A stretch of DNA of 64,000 nt from Blastococcus sp. DSM 46786 (GCF_900109665.1 NZ_FOAO01000006.1:62001-126000); one strand, 5' to 3'. Positions 17,627 to 26,884 are shown, numbered from the stretch's first letter. The notes: generated from the sequence alone by a model not told the origin. Made by a program: numbers and translations.

Positions 17627-18535
17627 GTGCAGCCGCCCCTCACCCAGCCGCCGGTCCTGCCGGTCGAGGAGTGGCAGGGGCGGGCCGCCGCGCACGAGGC
17701 ACGCGTGGACCGCTGGGCCGCGCCGCACCGCGAGCGCCGCCTCCGCGGGGAGGCGCACCCGGTCCTGGACTTCCTGTTCACCTACTACTCCGAGACCCCG
17801 GGCCGGCTGCGCCGCTGGCACCCCGGCGCGGACGTCGCCCTCGCCATTCCCGCGCCGTACGAGGGCCGGCGCTGGTACGCCACCGACGGCGCGACCGTGC
17901 GACTCGACACCGGTGCCTTCCTGGCCGACCGCGGGGACACCGTCCGCTTCGTCCGCCGGCTGCTCGTGGCCACCGCCGCCCGCCCGGCGTTCACCGGGTG
18001 CTTCGGCCTGCACGAGTGGGCGATGGTCTACCGCGACACCGGAACCCGGCACCCGATCCCCCTCCGCCTCGGGCAAGAGGGCACCGACGCCATCGTCGAT
18101 GCCCACCCGGTGCGGTGCAGCCACTACGACGCGTTCCGGTTCTTCACCCCGGCCGCCGCGCCGCGGAACCGGCTGCAGCCCACCCGCGAGAGCCAGCCGC
18201 AGCTGGAGCAACCGGGCTGCCTGCACGCCGGCATGGACCTCTACAAGTGGGCCTACAAGCTCAGCCCCGCCACCCCGGGTGAGCTGGTCGTCGACTGCTT
18301 CGAGCTGGCCGTGGCGATCCGCGAGCTGGACATGCGGGCCTCGCCGTACGACCTGCGCGACCACGGCTACGCCCCCGTGGCGATCGAGACGCCCGAGGGC
18401 AAGGCCGAGTACGTGGCCGGGCAGCGGGAGTTCGCCGTCCGGGGTGCGGAGCTGCGGCAGCGCCTCGTCGACGTCTGCGACCGCCTCCTCGCCGGCAGCC
18501 CACCGCCGCCGTCCCCGCGATCCGGGATCAGGTGA
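17627..18535 (+). CDS. Actinobacterial protein usually annotated as 3-methyladenine DNA glycosylase
   Basis: 302 residues. Features of this actinobacterial family are VDRWAAPHRERRLRGEAHPV, LDFLFTYYSETPGRLRRWHPG, GCFGLHEWAMVYR and HAGMDLYKWAYKLSP. Databases commonly label the family 3-methyladenine DNA glycosylase, but I see no helix-hairpin-helix or AAG active-site motif that proves it, so the label is weak. The abundance of His, Tyr and Trp suggests an enzyme. TACCCT 6 nt before GTG 17627 suggests a leaderless start. Confidence 0.75.
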   Translation: MQPPLTQPPVLPVEEWQGRAAAHEARVDRWAAPHRERRLRGEAHPVLDFLFTYYSETPGRLRRWHPGADVALAIPAPYEGRRWYATDGATVRLDTGAFLADRGDTVRFVRRLLVATAARPAFTGCFGLHEWAMVYRDTGTRHPIPLRLGQEGTDAIVDAHPVRCSHYDAFRFFTPAAAPRNRLQPTRESQPQLEQPGCLHAGMDLYKWAYKLSPATPGELVVDCFELAVAIRELDMRASPYDLRDHGYAPVAIETPEGKAEYVAGQREFAVRGAELRQRLVDVCDRLLAGSPPPPSPRSGIR

Positions 18536-18542
18536 CCTGATC
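18526..18542. terminator. Hairpin with a stop codon as its loop
   Basis: GATCAGG and CCTGATC form a 7-bp stem whose 3-nt loop is the TGA stop of the preceding gene. It lies between convergent genes and may limit read-through in both directions. Confidence 0.4.
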
Positions 18543-18567
18543 ATCGCGGGCGGGCCGGGGTCGTCGA

Positions 18568-19716
18568 TCAGACCCCGTCGTGCGGGCGGTTGCCGCCCAC
18601 CCCGGCACCGATCTCGTCCCGGAGCCGCTCCACCGCCCGGCCCGGCGGCGGGTTCTCGGCCGGGCGACGGCGGCCGCGACGGCGCTCGCCCAGCCGGTCC
18701 ACCAGCCCGGCGATGCCGCCGGGCACGAAGAGGACGACGAGGATGAACAACGTGCCGAGGATGAACAGCGGCTCGGACAGCGGCACCCGGAGCCAGGCGG
18801 GCAGGTCCTGCACCGCCGGCGAGGACGCCAGGTCGGTCAGCCGGCTGTCCAGGTAGGTGTAGAGCACGCCACCGAGCACCGCACCCCACCGGCTGCCGGC
18901 GCCGCCGAGCACGACCATGACCAGCAGCCCGATGGTGAAGTCGGCGGTGGTCACGCGGGGCGTGGAGCCACCCAGCAGCAGCAGGTGCACGATGCCGCCC
19001 AGGGTGGCCAGCAGCCCGGCCAGCACGAACACGAGCAGCTTGAAGCGGTAGGGCCGCAGCCCCAGCACCTCCACCCGCCGCTCGTTCTCCCGGATCGCCT
19101 GCCAGACCCGCCCCGCCCGGGAGCGGGTCACCCAGGTCACCACCGCGTACACCAGCACCAGGTAGGCCAGCGCCAGCCAGTACTTGTTCACGGTGTTGAA
19201 GACGCCGACGAACGCGTCGGGGATCGGGGTGCGGTCGACCGCCAGCCCCTCCTCGCCGCCGGTGAGCCCGCCGGGGTCCTGCAGCACGATGATCGAGCCG
19301 ACCTGGGCGGTGGCGAGGGTGACCATGGAGAAGGCGATGCCGGAGACGCGCAGCGCCACGCTGCCGATCACCAGCGGGAGCACGATGCCCAGCACCGTCG
19401 TCGCCGCGATCGCCGCACCCAGCCCCCAGCCGAGCTCGGTCAGCAGCAGGTTGGCCCCGTACGTGCCCGCCGCGAAGTAGAGGGCGTGCCCGAACGAGAG
19501 CAGCCCGGTGAAGCCGAACAGCAGGTCGAAGGAGAGGGCGACGCCGCCGAACACCAGGCACAGCGCCAGGAGCTGCAACGTGCCCGGGCTGTTGAGCACC
19601 CCGTCGAAGAGCCCCGGCAGGTTCAGGGTCGAGTAGGGCAGCAGCGCCAGGACGACCAGCACCACCAGCGGAGCCAGCCGCCGCACGTTCCTCCGGTTCA
19701 CGGCCCTGTCCTTCAC
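18568..19716 (-). CDS. livM: Branched-chain amino-acid-type ABC transporter permease (LivM)
   Basis: 382-residue inner-membrane permease with about ten hydrophobic helices and the LivM loop LVIGSVALRVSGIAFSMVTL plus RYPYRFK-like segment GLRPYRFKLLVF. The C-terminal 40 residues are basic and Pro-rich. It overlaps livH by 4 nt and is the last gene of a livK-G-F-H-M run. The natural ligand may be leucine, isoleucine and valine, but HAAT-family systems also carry other amino acids, amides and urea. Confidence 0.9.
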   Translation of the reverse strand: MKDRAVNRRNVRRLAPLVVLVVLALLPYSTLNLPGLFDGVLNSPGTLQLLALCLVFGGVALSFDLLFGFTGLLSFGHALYFAAGTYGANLLLTELGWGLGAAIAATTVLGIVLPLVIGSVALRVSGIAFSMVTLATAQVGSIIVLQDPGGLTGGEEGLAVDRTPIPDAFVGVFNTVNKYWLALAYLVLVYAVVTWVTRSRAGRVWQAIRENERRVEVLGLRPYRFKLLVFVLAGLLATLGGIVHLLLLGGSTPRVTTADFTIGLLVMVVLGGAGSRWGAVLGGVLYTYLDSRLTDLASSPAVQDLPAWLRVPLSEPLFILGTLFILVVLFVPGGIAGLVDRLGERRRGRRRPAENPPPGRAVERLRDEIGAGVGGNRPHDGV

Positions 19717-20597
19717 GCCAACCTCGCACTCAGGCCGCTGGGCCGGGCCAGGAGCACCACCGCCAGCAGCAGCACCACCGACAGGTCACCCACCCCGCTC
19801 GCGGCGTAGTAGTTCGCGAACTGCTGCACCAGACCGACCAGCACCGCGGCGGCGGCCGTACCGGTGATCGAGCTCATGCCGCCGATGACCACGACGATGA
19901 AGGCGAAGATCAGCAGGGAGGTGCCCTGCCCCGGGGAGATGGAGCCCAGGTAGATGCCGCCCAGCGCCCCGGCCAGGGCCGCGAAGGCACCGCCGATCGC
20001 GAAGACCAGGGTGAACGCCTTCCGGACGTCGATGCCCAGCGCCGTCACCATGGTCCGGTTCTCCACGCCGGCCCGGATGATCAGGCCGACGCGGGTGAAG
20101 CGGAGGAAGGCGAGCACCGACACCAGCACGACCACCGCGCTGACGATGAGCAGGAACCGGTCGTTGGGCACGTTGGCGCCCAGCACCGACGTGGTGCCCT
20201 GCGCCCACTCCGGACGCGGGAACGGCCGGGGGTCGGAGCCCCAGACAGCCCGCACGAGGGCGACCAGGGCGAGGCTGAGGCCCACCGTGACGAGGACCTG
20301 CTCGATGTGCCGCTGGTACAGCGGCCGGATGAGCAGCAGTTCGATCAGGGCCGCGACCAGCGTGCCGACGCCGACGCCGAACGCCACGGCGAGGACGAAG
20401 CCCCAGCCGGTGGACCCGGCACCGGGGAGGTTGCCGGCGGCCCACCACGTCCCGTAGGCCCCGATGGTGAGGAAGGCGCCGTGGGCGAAGTTCAGCACGT
20501 CCATGAGGCCGAAGATCAGCGACAGCCCGGAGGCCACCAGGAAGTACAGCGCCGCGAGCCCGAGGCCGGTGATCGACAGCAGCACGAAGGTGGTCAC
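19713..20597 (-). CDS. livH: Branched-chain amino-acid-type ABC transporter permease (LivH)
   Basis: 294 residues with about eight membrane helices. The N-terminus GLALYFLVASGLSLIFGLMD-like segment (GLAALYFLVASGLSLIFGLM) and the coupling-loop region GIDVRKAFTLVFAIGGAFAA are typical LivH signatures. It overlaps the genes on both sides by 4 nt (livF upstream, livM downstream), so all are one transcript on the reverse strand. Confidence 0.92.
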   Translation of the reverse strand: MTTFVLLSITGLGLAALYFLVASGLSLIFGLMDVLNFAHGAFLTIGAYGTWWAAGNLPGAGSTGWGFVLAVAFGVGVGTLVAALIELLLIRPLYQRHIEQVLVTVGLSLALVALVRAVWGSDPRPFPRPEWAQGTTSVLGANVPNDRFLLIVSAVVVLVSVLAFLRFTRVGLIIRAGVENRTMVTALGIDVRKAFTLVFAIGGAFAALAGALGGIYLGSISPGQGTSLLIFAFIVVVIGGMSSITGTAAAAVLVGLVQQFANYYAASGVGDLSVVLLLAVVLLARPSGLSARLA

Positions 20598-21343
20598 CGG
20601 TGGTCACCTCCCCCGCTGGCGGCCACGCCGAGGAGCTCGCGGGTCCGGTCGGCGTCGGTCAGCAGGTCGTCGGCCGGCCCCGACCAGGCGACCCGCCCCT
20701 GGTCGATGACGACGGCGTCCTGCGCCATCCGCTGGACGACGGTCAGGTTCTGCTCGACGAGCAGGATCGTCACCTCCTCGGCCGCGCGGGCCAGCACGTC
20801 GGCGACCTCGGCCACCAGCAGCGGCGCCAGCCCCTTGGTCGGCTCGTCGATGAGCAGCAGCTGGTTGTCGTTGAGCAGCAGGCGCGCGATGGCGACCATC
20901 TGCTGCTGGCCCCCGGAGAGCGTGCCGGCGAGCTGCCGGCTGCGCTTCTGCAGCTCGGGGAACAGCTCGTAGACCCGGTCGTGGTGGTGGTCGGAGCCGC
21001 GCCGCTCGGCCAGCGCCAGGTTCTCCGCCACCGTCAGGCCGGCAAAGACCTCCCGGTCCTCCGGTGCGTAGCCGATCCCGCGGCGGACGATCTCGTGGGT
21101 CCGCCGGCCGTCGACCCGCTCCGTCCGGCCGTCACCGCCGGTGAGCTCGATGACCCCGGTGGACGGCACGAGCCCGAGCACGGCTTTGACCGTCGTCGTC
21201 TTGCCGGCGCCGTTGCGCCCGAGCAGGGCCGTCACCCCGCCGCGGCGGACGGTGAGGTCCACGCCCTGGAGGATGTGGCTGCCCGACAGCCGGACGTGCA
21301 CGTCCGACATCCGCAGCAGCGGCGCGCCGCCCTGTCCGCTCAC
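20594..21343 (-). CDS. livF: ABC transporter ATP-binding protein (LivF)
   Basis: 249-residue ATPase. Walker A is GRNGAGKTTTVKA, the signature is LSGGQQQMVAIAR, Walker B is LLLIDEPTKGLAP, and the switch His lies in LLVEQNLTVV (LivF-type Gln/Asn environment). The phrase RGIGYAPEDREVFAGLTVAENL is diagnostic for LivF. It energises LivHM together with LivG. Starts overlap the end of livG by 4 nt. Confidence 0.92.
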   Translation of the reverse strand: MSGQGGAPLLRMSDVHVRLSGSHILQGVDLTVRRGGVTALLGRNGAGKTTTVKAVLGLVPSTGVIELTGGDGRTERVDGRRTHEIVRRGIGYAPEDREVFAGLTVAENLALAERRGSDHHHDRVYELFPELQKRSRQLAGTLSGGQQQMVAIARLLLNDNQLLLIDEPTKGLAPLLVAEVADVLARAAEEVTILLVEQNLTVVQRMAQDAVVIDQGRVAWSGPADDLLTDADRTRELLGVAASGGGDHR

Positions 21344-22137
21344 AGCGCCTCCCCGAGGTACGCCTGCTGCACGGCCGGGTCGCCGGTCACGCGCTCGGGG
21401 GTGTCCAGGGCCAGCAGCTTGCCGTGGTGCATGACCGCGACCCGGTCGGCCAGCCCGAGCAGGACGTCCATGTGGTGCTCGACCATCAGCACCGTCTTGC
21501 CCTCCTCGCGGTGCACCGAGGCGATCACCTCGGTCAGCCCGGCGACGTCCTCGATGCTCACCCCGGCCATCGGCTCGTCCAGCAGGACGACGGCGGGGTC
21601 GGTGGCCAGCAGGATCGCCAGCTCGAGCTTGCGCTTGTCCCCGTGGGACAGCGCCCCGGCCAGGTCGTCGCCGCGACCGGCCAGCCCGACCCGGGCCAGC
21701 GAGTGCGAGGCGATCTCCTGCGCCGCGTCCCCCGGCCGCACCAGCTGCCAGGGGCGCATGCTCCCGCCCAGCCGGGCCTGCGCGGCCAGCCGGACGTTCT
21801 CGCGGACGCTCAGGCCGGCGAAGACCGACGACGCCTGGAACGTGCGCCCCAGGCCCCGCCGGGCCCGCGCCGACGGCGAGGCCCCGGTGATGTCCGCCCC
21901 GGAGAGGGTCACGCTGCCGCCGGTCGCGGGGAGCAGCCCGGAGAGCAGGTTGAACAGCGACGTCTTGCCCGCGCCGTTGGGGCCGATGACCGCGACGAAC
22001 TCCCCGGGGGCGACGTCGAAGGTGACGTCGTCGACGATGACCGCCCCGCCGATGGCGCAGCTGAGCCCGCGCACCTGCAGCACCGGCGCACCCTCCGCAG
22101 GGTGGGTGGCCGGTGCCGTCGTGGCACTGGTGGACAA
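21340..22137 (-). CDS. livG: ABC transporter ATP-binding protein (LivG)
   Basis: 265 residues. Walker A is GPNGAGKTSLFN, the signature is the LivG-type LSHGDKRKLELA, Walker B is VVLLDEPMAGV, and the switch His is in MVEHHMDVL. I choose the TTG at 22137 because GGAGGA lies 4 nt upstream and no ATG or GTG fits before the first strand; a later GTG at APVLQV would trim the protein by about 17 residues. It overlaps livF by 4 nt and begins 17 bp after livK. Confidence 0.9.
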   Translation of the reverse strand: MSTSATTAPATHPAEGAPVLQVRGLSCAIGGAVIVDDVTFDVAPGEFVAVIGPNGAGKTSLFNLLSGLLPATGGSVTLSGADITGASPSARARRGLGRTFQASSVFAGLSVRENVRLAAQARLGGSMRPWQLVRPGDAAQEIASHSLARVGLAGRGDDLAGALSHGDKRKLELAILLATDPAVVLLDEPMAGVSIEDVAGLTEVIASVHREEGKTVLMVEHHMDVLLGLADRVAVMHHGKLLALDTPERVTGDPAVQQAYLGEAL

Positions 22138-22154
22138 CGGGTCCTCCGGGCCGG

Positions 22155-23381
22155 TCAGGCGGTGGCGACCGGAGGAGCGGTGTCCTCCGGGGCCAGCGTG
22201 TCGACCAGCACCGGGACGAACTCGCCGCCCTGCTGCTCGAGGCGGGCCTGGAACATCGGCTGCAGGAGGGCGTGGTCCTCCGCGCGGATGGTCATCTCGC
22301 CCTTGACCCCGTCGAAGCTCCAGCCCTCGAGGGCCGAGATCATGCCGGCGACGTCGTCGGGGCTCTCCTCGACCGCGCGCACGATCATCTGCGCGGCGTT
22401 GCAGCCGTCGGGGGTGAAGATGTCGACCTCGCCGCCGGCGGCCTCGACGCCCTCGGCCACGGCCTGGCTCATCTCGTTGTCGACCGCCTCGGCGAAGAAG
22501 TGCGACAGGAAGTTGAGGTCGGCGACCTGCTCGCCGTAGGTGGGGTAGGAGGCGCGCATGTCCAGGCCGGTGACGACGTTCGTCGCGTCGAACACGCCCT
22601 GCTGGCCCATGGCCTGCCACATGGCGGGCGCCGTCTCCCCGGCCCACGCGACGAAGGTCAGGTCGGCGCCGGCGTCCCGCGCCTGCGCGGCGAACGGGGT
22701 GAGGTCGGTGGCGCTCGCGGGCACGAGCAGCGGTGTGACGGTGGCGCCGGCCTCGTCGCCCAGGACGGCGGTCACCGCGGCGACGTTGGCCTGCCCGAAG
22801 GCGCTGTCCTGGGCGAAGACGAGCACCTCCTTGCCTGCGGCCTCGCCGATGAAGGACTGCGCCGTGCGCACGTCCTGGTAGGTCTGCCGCCCGGAGCGGA
22901 AGGTGTTGCCGTTGATCCCGGTCAGGGCGTCGGTCGCCGCCGGGCCGGAGATGAACAGGACGTCGTTCTGCTCCGCCAGCGGCGCGACCTGGACGGCGAC
23001 GCCGGAGGACGCCGAGCCGGCCAGGATCTGCACCCCCTGGCCGATGAGGTCGGTGGCCTCCGCGACGGCCTTGGCCGGGTCGCCGGCGTCGTCGCGCTGG
23101 ATCACCTCGACCGGCCGGCCGCCGACCTCGCCGGTGCCGTCGGTCAGGTGGTCCAGGCACGCCTCGAAGCCCTGGAGGTACTGCGCCCCGTACGAGGCCA
23201 GCGGTCCGGACGTCGACGTGATGAGGCCGACCTGGACCGGGGCGCCCTCCTCGCCACCACCGCCTCCGCTGCCCGCCCCGCCGCCGGGGGCACCGGGGCT
23301 GCCGCACGCGGCGGTGAGCGCGAGGACACCGGCGGCCGCCGCGGTGCTGGCGGTCCGGGACCGGGAACGAGTGCGGGACAT
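22155..23381 (-). CDS. livK: ABC transporter substrate-binding lipoprotein (LivK-like)
   Basis: 408 residues. The signal sequence ends in ALTAACGSPG, a lipobox-like site, followed by a Gly-rich tether. The periplasmic-binding fold type I begins VQVGLITSTSGPLASYG, with LAGSASSGVAVQVAPLAEQ and FISGPAATDALTG in the ligand cleft. GGAGGAG lies 7 nt before ATG 23381; an upstream in-frame ATG at 23447 would precede the signal sequence and is unlikely. It is first in the operon, as expected for the most abundant component. Ligand not determined by sequence. Confidence 0.9.
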   Translation of the reverse strand: MSRTRSRSRTASTAAAAGVLALTAACGSPGAPGGGAGSGGGGGEEGAPVQVGLITSTSGPLASYGAQYLQGFEACLDHLTDGTGEVGGRPVEVIQRDDAGDPAKAVAEATDLIGQGVQILAGSASSGVAVQVAPLAEQNDVLFISGPAATDALTGINGNTFRSGRQTYQDVRTAQSFIGEAAGKEVLVFAQDSAFGQANVAAVTAVLGDEAGATVTPLLVPASATDLTPFAAQARDAGADLTFVAWAGETAPAMWQAMGQQGVFDATNVVTGLDMRASYPTYGEQVADLNFLSHFFAEAVDNEMSQAVAEGVEAAGGEVDIFTPDGCNAAQMIVRAVEESPDDVAGMISALEGWSFDGVKGEMTIRAEDHALLQPMFQARLEQQGGEFVPVLVDTLAPEDTAPPVATA

Positions 23382-23394
23382 GGTGATCTCCTCC

Positions 23395-23428
23395 GGTGTG
23401 CGGGTGCACGAGTGGTCTGCACCACACC
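23395..23428. promoter_or_regulatory. Nested inverted repeat in the livK leader
   Basis: GGTGTG (23395-23400) and GTGCA (23404-23408) pair with the continuous TGCACCACACC (23418-23428), leaving a 3-nt bulge and a 9-nt loop. It lies 14 bp upstream of the livK start, close to the ribosome-binding site, so it could be an operator or a translational hairpin. Confidence 0.4.
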
Positions 23429-23563
23429 GTAGGGACGAGCTGATCATGTGCCCATGTGGACCGGCCCCATACCGATGGGCGCCGCTGTGGGGTTCCGCAC
23501 CACCCGTGCCGGACGCGGCTCCGGGGAGCGCACCCGCCCGGGCGACGCCGTACCGTCGCAGCC

Positions 23564-24397
23564 GTGACCTCTCCGCACACCGACCGCTGGATCCGCCTGG
23601 ACGGCACCACGAACATGCGCGACCTCGGCGGGCTGCCCACCGTCGACGGCGGGCGGACGGCGACCGGCCGCATCCTGCGCAGCGACAACCTGCAGACGCT
23701 CAGCGACGCCGACGTCCGGCGCCTGGTCGGCGAGCTCGGGCTGCGCCAGGTCGTCGACCTGCGCACCACCGCGGAGATCCTGCTCGAGGGCCGGGGCCCG
23801 CTGCGCGGCGTCCGGGAGGTCACCCACCGGCACTTCACCCTGCTGCCCGAGCGGGGGCACCACACCGACGTCTTCGCGGTGGAGGAGGAGGACCCGCAGC
23901 TGGAGCTCGGGGCCGGGTGGACCGAATCGCTGCTGCCCCGGCAGGTCGCGGCCCACGACGAGGGCGAGCCCCCGGCGGTGCGGTCCTACCTGGGCTACCT
24001 CGGCCAGCGCTCGGAGAACGTCGTCGGCGCCCTGCGGGCGCTCACCCGGGCCCCCGAAGGCGCGTCCGTGGTCCACTGCGCCGCCGGCAAGGACCGCACC
24101 GGCGTGGTCTGCGCCCTGGCGCTCGCCGTCGCCGGGGTGCCGCACGAGGAGATCGTCGCCGACTACGCGCTCACCGCGGAGATCATCGACGCGCTGGTGG
24201 CGAAGCTGGCCGCCTCCCCCACGTACGCCGAGGACATGGTCGCCCGCGACGTCGCCAGCCACACCCCGCGTGCCGAGACGATGGACCGCCTGCTGGTGCT
24301 GCTGGACGAGCGGTTCGACGGCCCGGTCGGCTGGCTGGACGCGCACGGCTTCGGCGCCGACGAGCAGGCGGCGCTGCGGGCGCGGCTGCGGAGCTGA
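23564..24397 (+). CDS. Tyrosine phosphatase, PtpB-like
   Basis: 277 residues of the Y_phosphatase3 family. The P-loop is HCAAGKDRTGVV with the nucleophilic Cys and Arg of HCX5R; the Lys and Asp within it match mycobacterial PtpB and related lipid/tyrosine phosphatases. The N-terminus TTNMRDLGGLPTVDGG and RSDNLQTLSDADV are also characteristic. TACCGT lies 7 nt before GTG 23564, suggesting a leaderless message. The gene is convergent with the GGDEF gene 4 bp away. Substrate in this organism is unknown. Confidence 0.9.
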   Translation: MTSPHTDRWIRLDGTTNMRDLGGLPTVDGGRTATGRILRSDNLQTLSDADVRRLVGELGLRQVVDLRTTAEILLEGRGPLRGVREVTHRHFTLLPERGHHTDVFAVEEEDPQLELGAGWTESLLPRQVAAHDEGEPPAVRSYLGYLGQRSENVVGALRALTRAPEGASVVHCAAGKDRTGVVCALALAVAGVPHEEIVADYALTAEIIDALVAKLAASPTYAEDMVARDVASHTPRAETMDRLLVLLDERFDGPVGWLDAHGFGADEQAALRARLRS

Positions 24398-24401
24398 CGG
24401 G

Positions 24402-26498
24402 TCAGCGGGCCGCGCGGGCCGAGCGGCCCCGTCGCTGCTTCTCGAGGTACATCGCCGCGTCCGCCTCGCGGAGCAGCGCGTCCGCGTCGCGCTCCTGGGC
24501 CGGACCCAGCACGGCCGCCCCGACGCTGGTGCCGACCCGCACCGGGGTGCCCTCGAGGCGGAACGGCTCGTCGAAGCAGGCCGCGATCCGGTCGGCGAGG
24601 GTGCGCGCGTGGTCGGCGTCGGCCAGGTCCGGGAGGACGATGGCGAACTCGTCGCCGCTGAGCCGGCCCACCGTGTCCCCGGGTCGGACGGCGGCACGCA
24701 GCCGCGCCGATACCTGGCGCAGGAGCTCGTCGCCGGCCGCGTGACCCAGCGAGTCGTTGACGTCCTTGAACCGGTCGAGGTCGCAGAAGAGCACCCCGAG
24801 CCCACCGTCGGGGCCGGCCTCGGCGAGCGACGCCTCCAGCCGCTCCAGGAACAGCACCCGGTTGGGCAGGCCGGTCAGCGCGTCGTGCGTGGCCTGGTGC
24901 CGCACGGTCTCGAGGAGCCGGGCCTTCTGCAGCGCCGTGGCGGCCTGGTCGCCGACGCCGCGCAGCCGCGCCAGCACGTCCCCGCCGAGCTCCTCGGGTG
25001 CCTCCCCGGGCTGCCAGCCGACCGTCACCACCCCCAGGAACGCCGAACCGGCGAGCAGGGGGACGGCCACCACGCGCGCGCTCCCGACCCCCCGCAGGAG
25101 CGCGCGGAGGGTGGGGCTGCTCGTGGCGTCATCGAAGATCAGCGGTTCCCGGTCGGTCAGCAGCCCCATCACCTCCGGGGTCTCCTCCGGGCGGAGCGCG
25201 GTCCGGCGCATCACCGCCGCCTGCTCGTCGGACAGGCCGGCGGTCGCGGACGCCCGCAGCACCCCCGCGCCGGGATCCCACAGCAGCAGGCTGGCGCGGG
25301 CGCACCCGACGACGCGCAGGAGCGCTGCGGCGACCAGCCGGGCCACCTCGGCCGGATCCGCCGCGGCGGCCAGCTCGTGGGACAGCTCCAGCAGGGCACC
25401 TGCCCGGTCCGCCTCCGTCCGGGCGTCCTCCAGGGCGATGATCAGGTCCAGCGCGGCAGCCGCGTGCCCGGCGTAGGCGGCCAGCATCGCGTGCTCGTCG
25501 GCCATCTCGCCGTCGCCAGACGGGTAGATCGCAGCCAGCTTGCCGTGCCGCCGGCGGGCCGATGCGACGTCGACCACCACGGCGGTGCGCCCCAGGTCGT
25601 CCCCCGACAGGATGCGCTCGGCCAGGTCCGGCAGCCGGGCCCCGGGGATGCCGGCGCCGTGCACCAGCGGTGGCCCGCCGTCCGGTGCGGCGACGACGAG
25701 CAGGTGGGCCGGGGCGAGGACGGCCTCGCCCGCGCGGGCCACGATGCGGTGCAGGACCGTGTCGAGGTCCTCGCCGGCGACGAGGTCGCCGGCGGCCGAC
25801 TGGAGCGTGCGCAGCTGACCCCGGAGTGCCGCGAGCTCGGGGTCGGCCTCCGCCGCGTCGCGCCGCCGGCGGCGGCGCAACCGCGACCGACGCTCCCAGG
25901 TGAGGCGGTAGACGCAGGTACCGGTGCCCTCGACGCAGCACTCGGTGTGCGTGAGGACACCGGGGGGCAGGCCGAAGATGGCCGGGATCATCACCGCCAG
26001 CCCGCGCGCGTACGCGCAGTCCAGCGCCGAGTGGGCGTAGCCGTCGGCCAGGTGCAGGGCGACCGTGGCCGACGTCGCGGTGGTCTCGCGGACCTCCATG
26101 CGGGAGACGGTGGTGAACTTGGCCGCCGCCCGCGGCAGCTGGCGGAACACCTGGCGGGGCGTGCCCAGGGCGCGCAGGACCAGGAGCAGGGAGTGCCCCA
26201 GGCCGCTGCGGATCGCGGCCGTGCCCACGTGGAACATCGTGTCGGGGTCGCCCAGCACCTCGGTCGCCGCCGCGAACAGCCGGATCCGGGTGTCGTAGCT
26301 CCACCAGCGGGCCTGGTCCTCGACCTGGTCGGCGACCTCACCCAGGCCCGCCCGGTCGAGCACCGCCGCGACGGCGTCGTCACCACCGTGGCGCCGGACG
26401 TAGGTGAGCACCCCGGCCATCGTGATGCCCGGGGTCTCCCGCGCCTCGGCCGGTCGCGCGGCGGCCGTGCCGTCGCTGCCCGGTGCTCCTGTGCCCAC
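24402..26498 (-). CDS. GAF-GGDEF diguanylate cyclase with V4R-like N-terminal domain
   Basis: 698 residues. The N-terminal 180 residues form a helical sensor ending in THTECCVEGTGTCVYRLTW, which resembles V4R/haem-NO-type small-molecule domains. Two GAF-like domains follow (about 205-350 and 360-520). The C-terminal GGDEF domain contains HDALTGLPNR and FCDLDRFKDVNDSLGH and has a signature loop SGDEF instead of GGDEF; Ser at the first position is tolerated in many active cyclases. It would make c-di-GMP from two GTP. No EAL domain. GTG 26498 is assumed; a later ATG (MAGVLTY) is possible. Confidence 0.82.
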   Translation of the reverse strand: MGTGAPGSDGTAAARPAEARETPGITMAGVLTYVRRHGGDDAVAAVLDRAGLGEVADQVEDQARWWSYDTRIRLFAAATEVLGDPDTMFHVGTAAIRSGLGHSLLLVLRALGTPRQVFRQLPRAAAKFTTVSRMEVRETTATSATVALHLADGYAHSALDCAYARGLAVMIPAIFGLPPGVLTHTECCVEGTGTCVYRLTWERRSRLRRRRRRDAAEADPELAALRGQLRTLQSAAGDLVAGEDLDTVLHRIVARAGEAVLAPAHLLVVAAPDGGPPLVHGAGIPGARLPDLAERILSGDDLGRTAVVVDVASARRRHGKLAAIYPSGDGEMADEHAMLAAYAGHAAAALDLIIALEDARTEADRAGALLELSHELAAAADPAEVARLVAAALLRVVGCARASLLLWDPGAGVLRASATAGLSDEQAAVMRRTALRPEETPEVMGLLTDREPLIFDDATSSPTLRALLRGVGSARVVAVPLLAGSAFLGVVTVGWQPGEAPEELGGDVLARLRGVGDQAATALQKARLLETVRHQATHDALTGLPNRVLFLERLEASLAEAGPDGGLGVLFCDLDRFKDVNDSLGHAAGDELLRQVSARLRAAVRPGDTVGRLSGDEFAIVLPDLADADHARTLADRIAACFDEPFRLEGTPVRVGTSVGAAVLGPAQERDADALLREADAAMYLEKQRRGRSARAAR

Positions 26499-26589
26499 GG
26501 ATCGGTGATCGGCGGACCCGCACGCCTGCTTGAGCGGAACCGACCGGTTCGGGTGAGCCGGCTCGCGGGCGCCCGCCCCGGACGCACGC

Positions 26590-26618
26590 GACCCCGGTCC
26601 CTGAGGGGAACCGGGGTC
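26590..26618 (-). terminator. Hairpin downstream of the 49-residue gene
   Basis: GACCCCGGT (26590-26598) pairs with ACCGGGGTC (26610-26618), and an inner CCC pairs with GGG. It begins 34 bp after the stop of the small reverse-strand gene, supporting that this gene is transcribed. Confidence 0.65.
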
Positions 26619-26651
26619 GGTCTTCCGGGCCGCGCGGGGCGCGGTCGGGGG

Positions 26652-26801
26652 TCAGCGGCCGAGGAAGTGGCTGCCGTTGGCCATCGTCAGGAGCTCGTCG
26701 CGCATCGCCGGGCTGCTGCTGCGGGCCAGCGCCTTGTCCAGGGCCCGCCGGGTACGCGCCACCTGCCGACGCCGCCGCCAGCTGGTCGTCACGCTGCTCA
26801 T
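26652..26801 (-). CDS. Small Arg-rich protein
   Basis: 49 residues: WRRRRQVARTRRALDKALA followed by SPAMRDELLTMANGSHFLGR. The basic helix and conserved-looking end suggest a nucleic-acid- or membrane-binding peptide; similar tiny proteins occur across actinobacteria but I cannot name a function. GAGG lies 11 nt before the ATG, a rather distant site. A terminator hairpin follows 34 bp downstream. Confidence 0.6.
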   Translation of the reverse strand: MSSVTTSWRRRRQVARTRRALDKALARSSSPAMRDELLTMANGSHFLGR

Positions 26802-26884
26802 CGCTACTGCCTCTTTCGTCGGAGTGTCACGCCTGCAGCCGTAGTAACGCAGGCGATCACCACTCTAATCCGACGAAACGTCGG

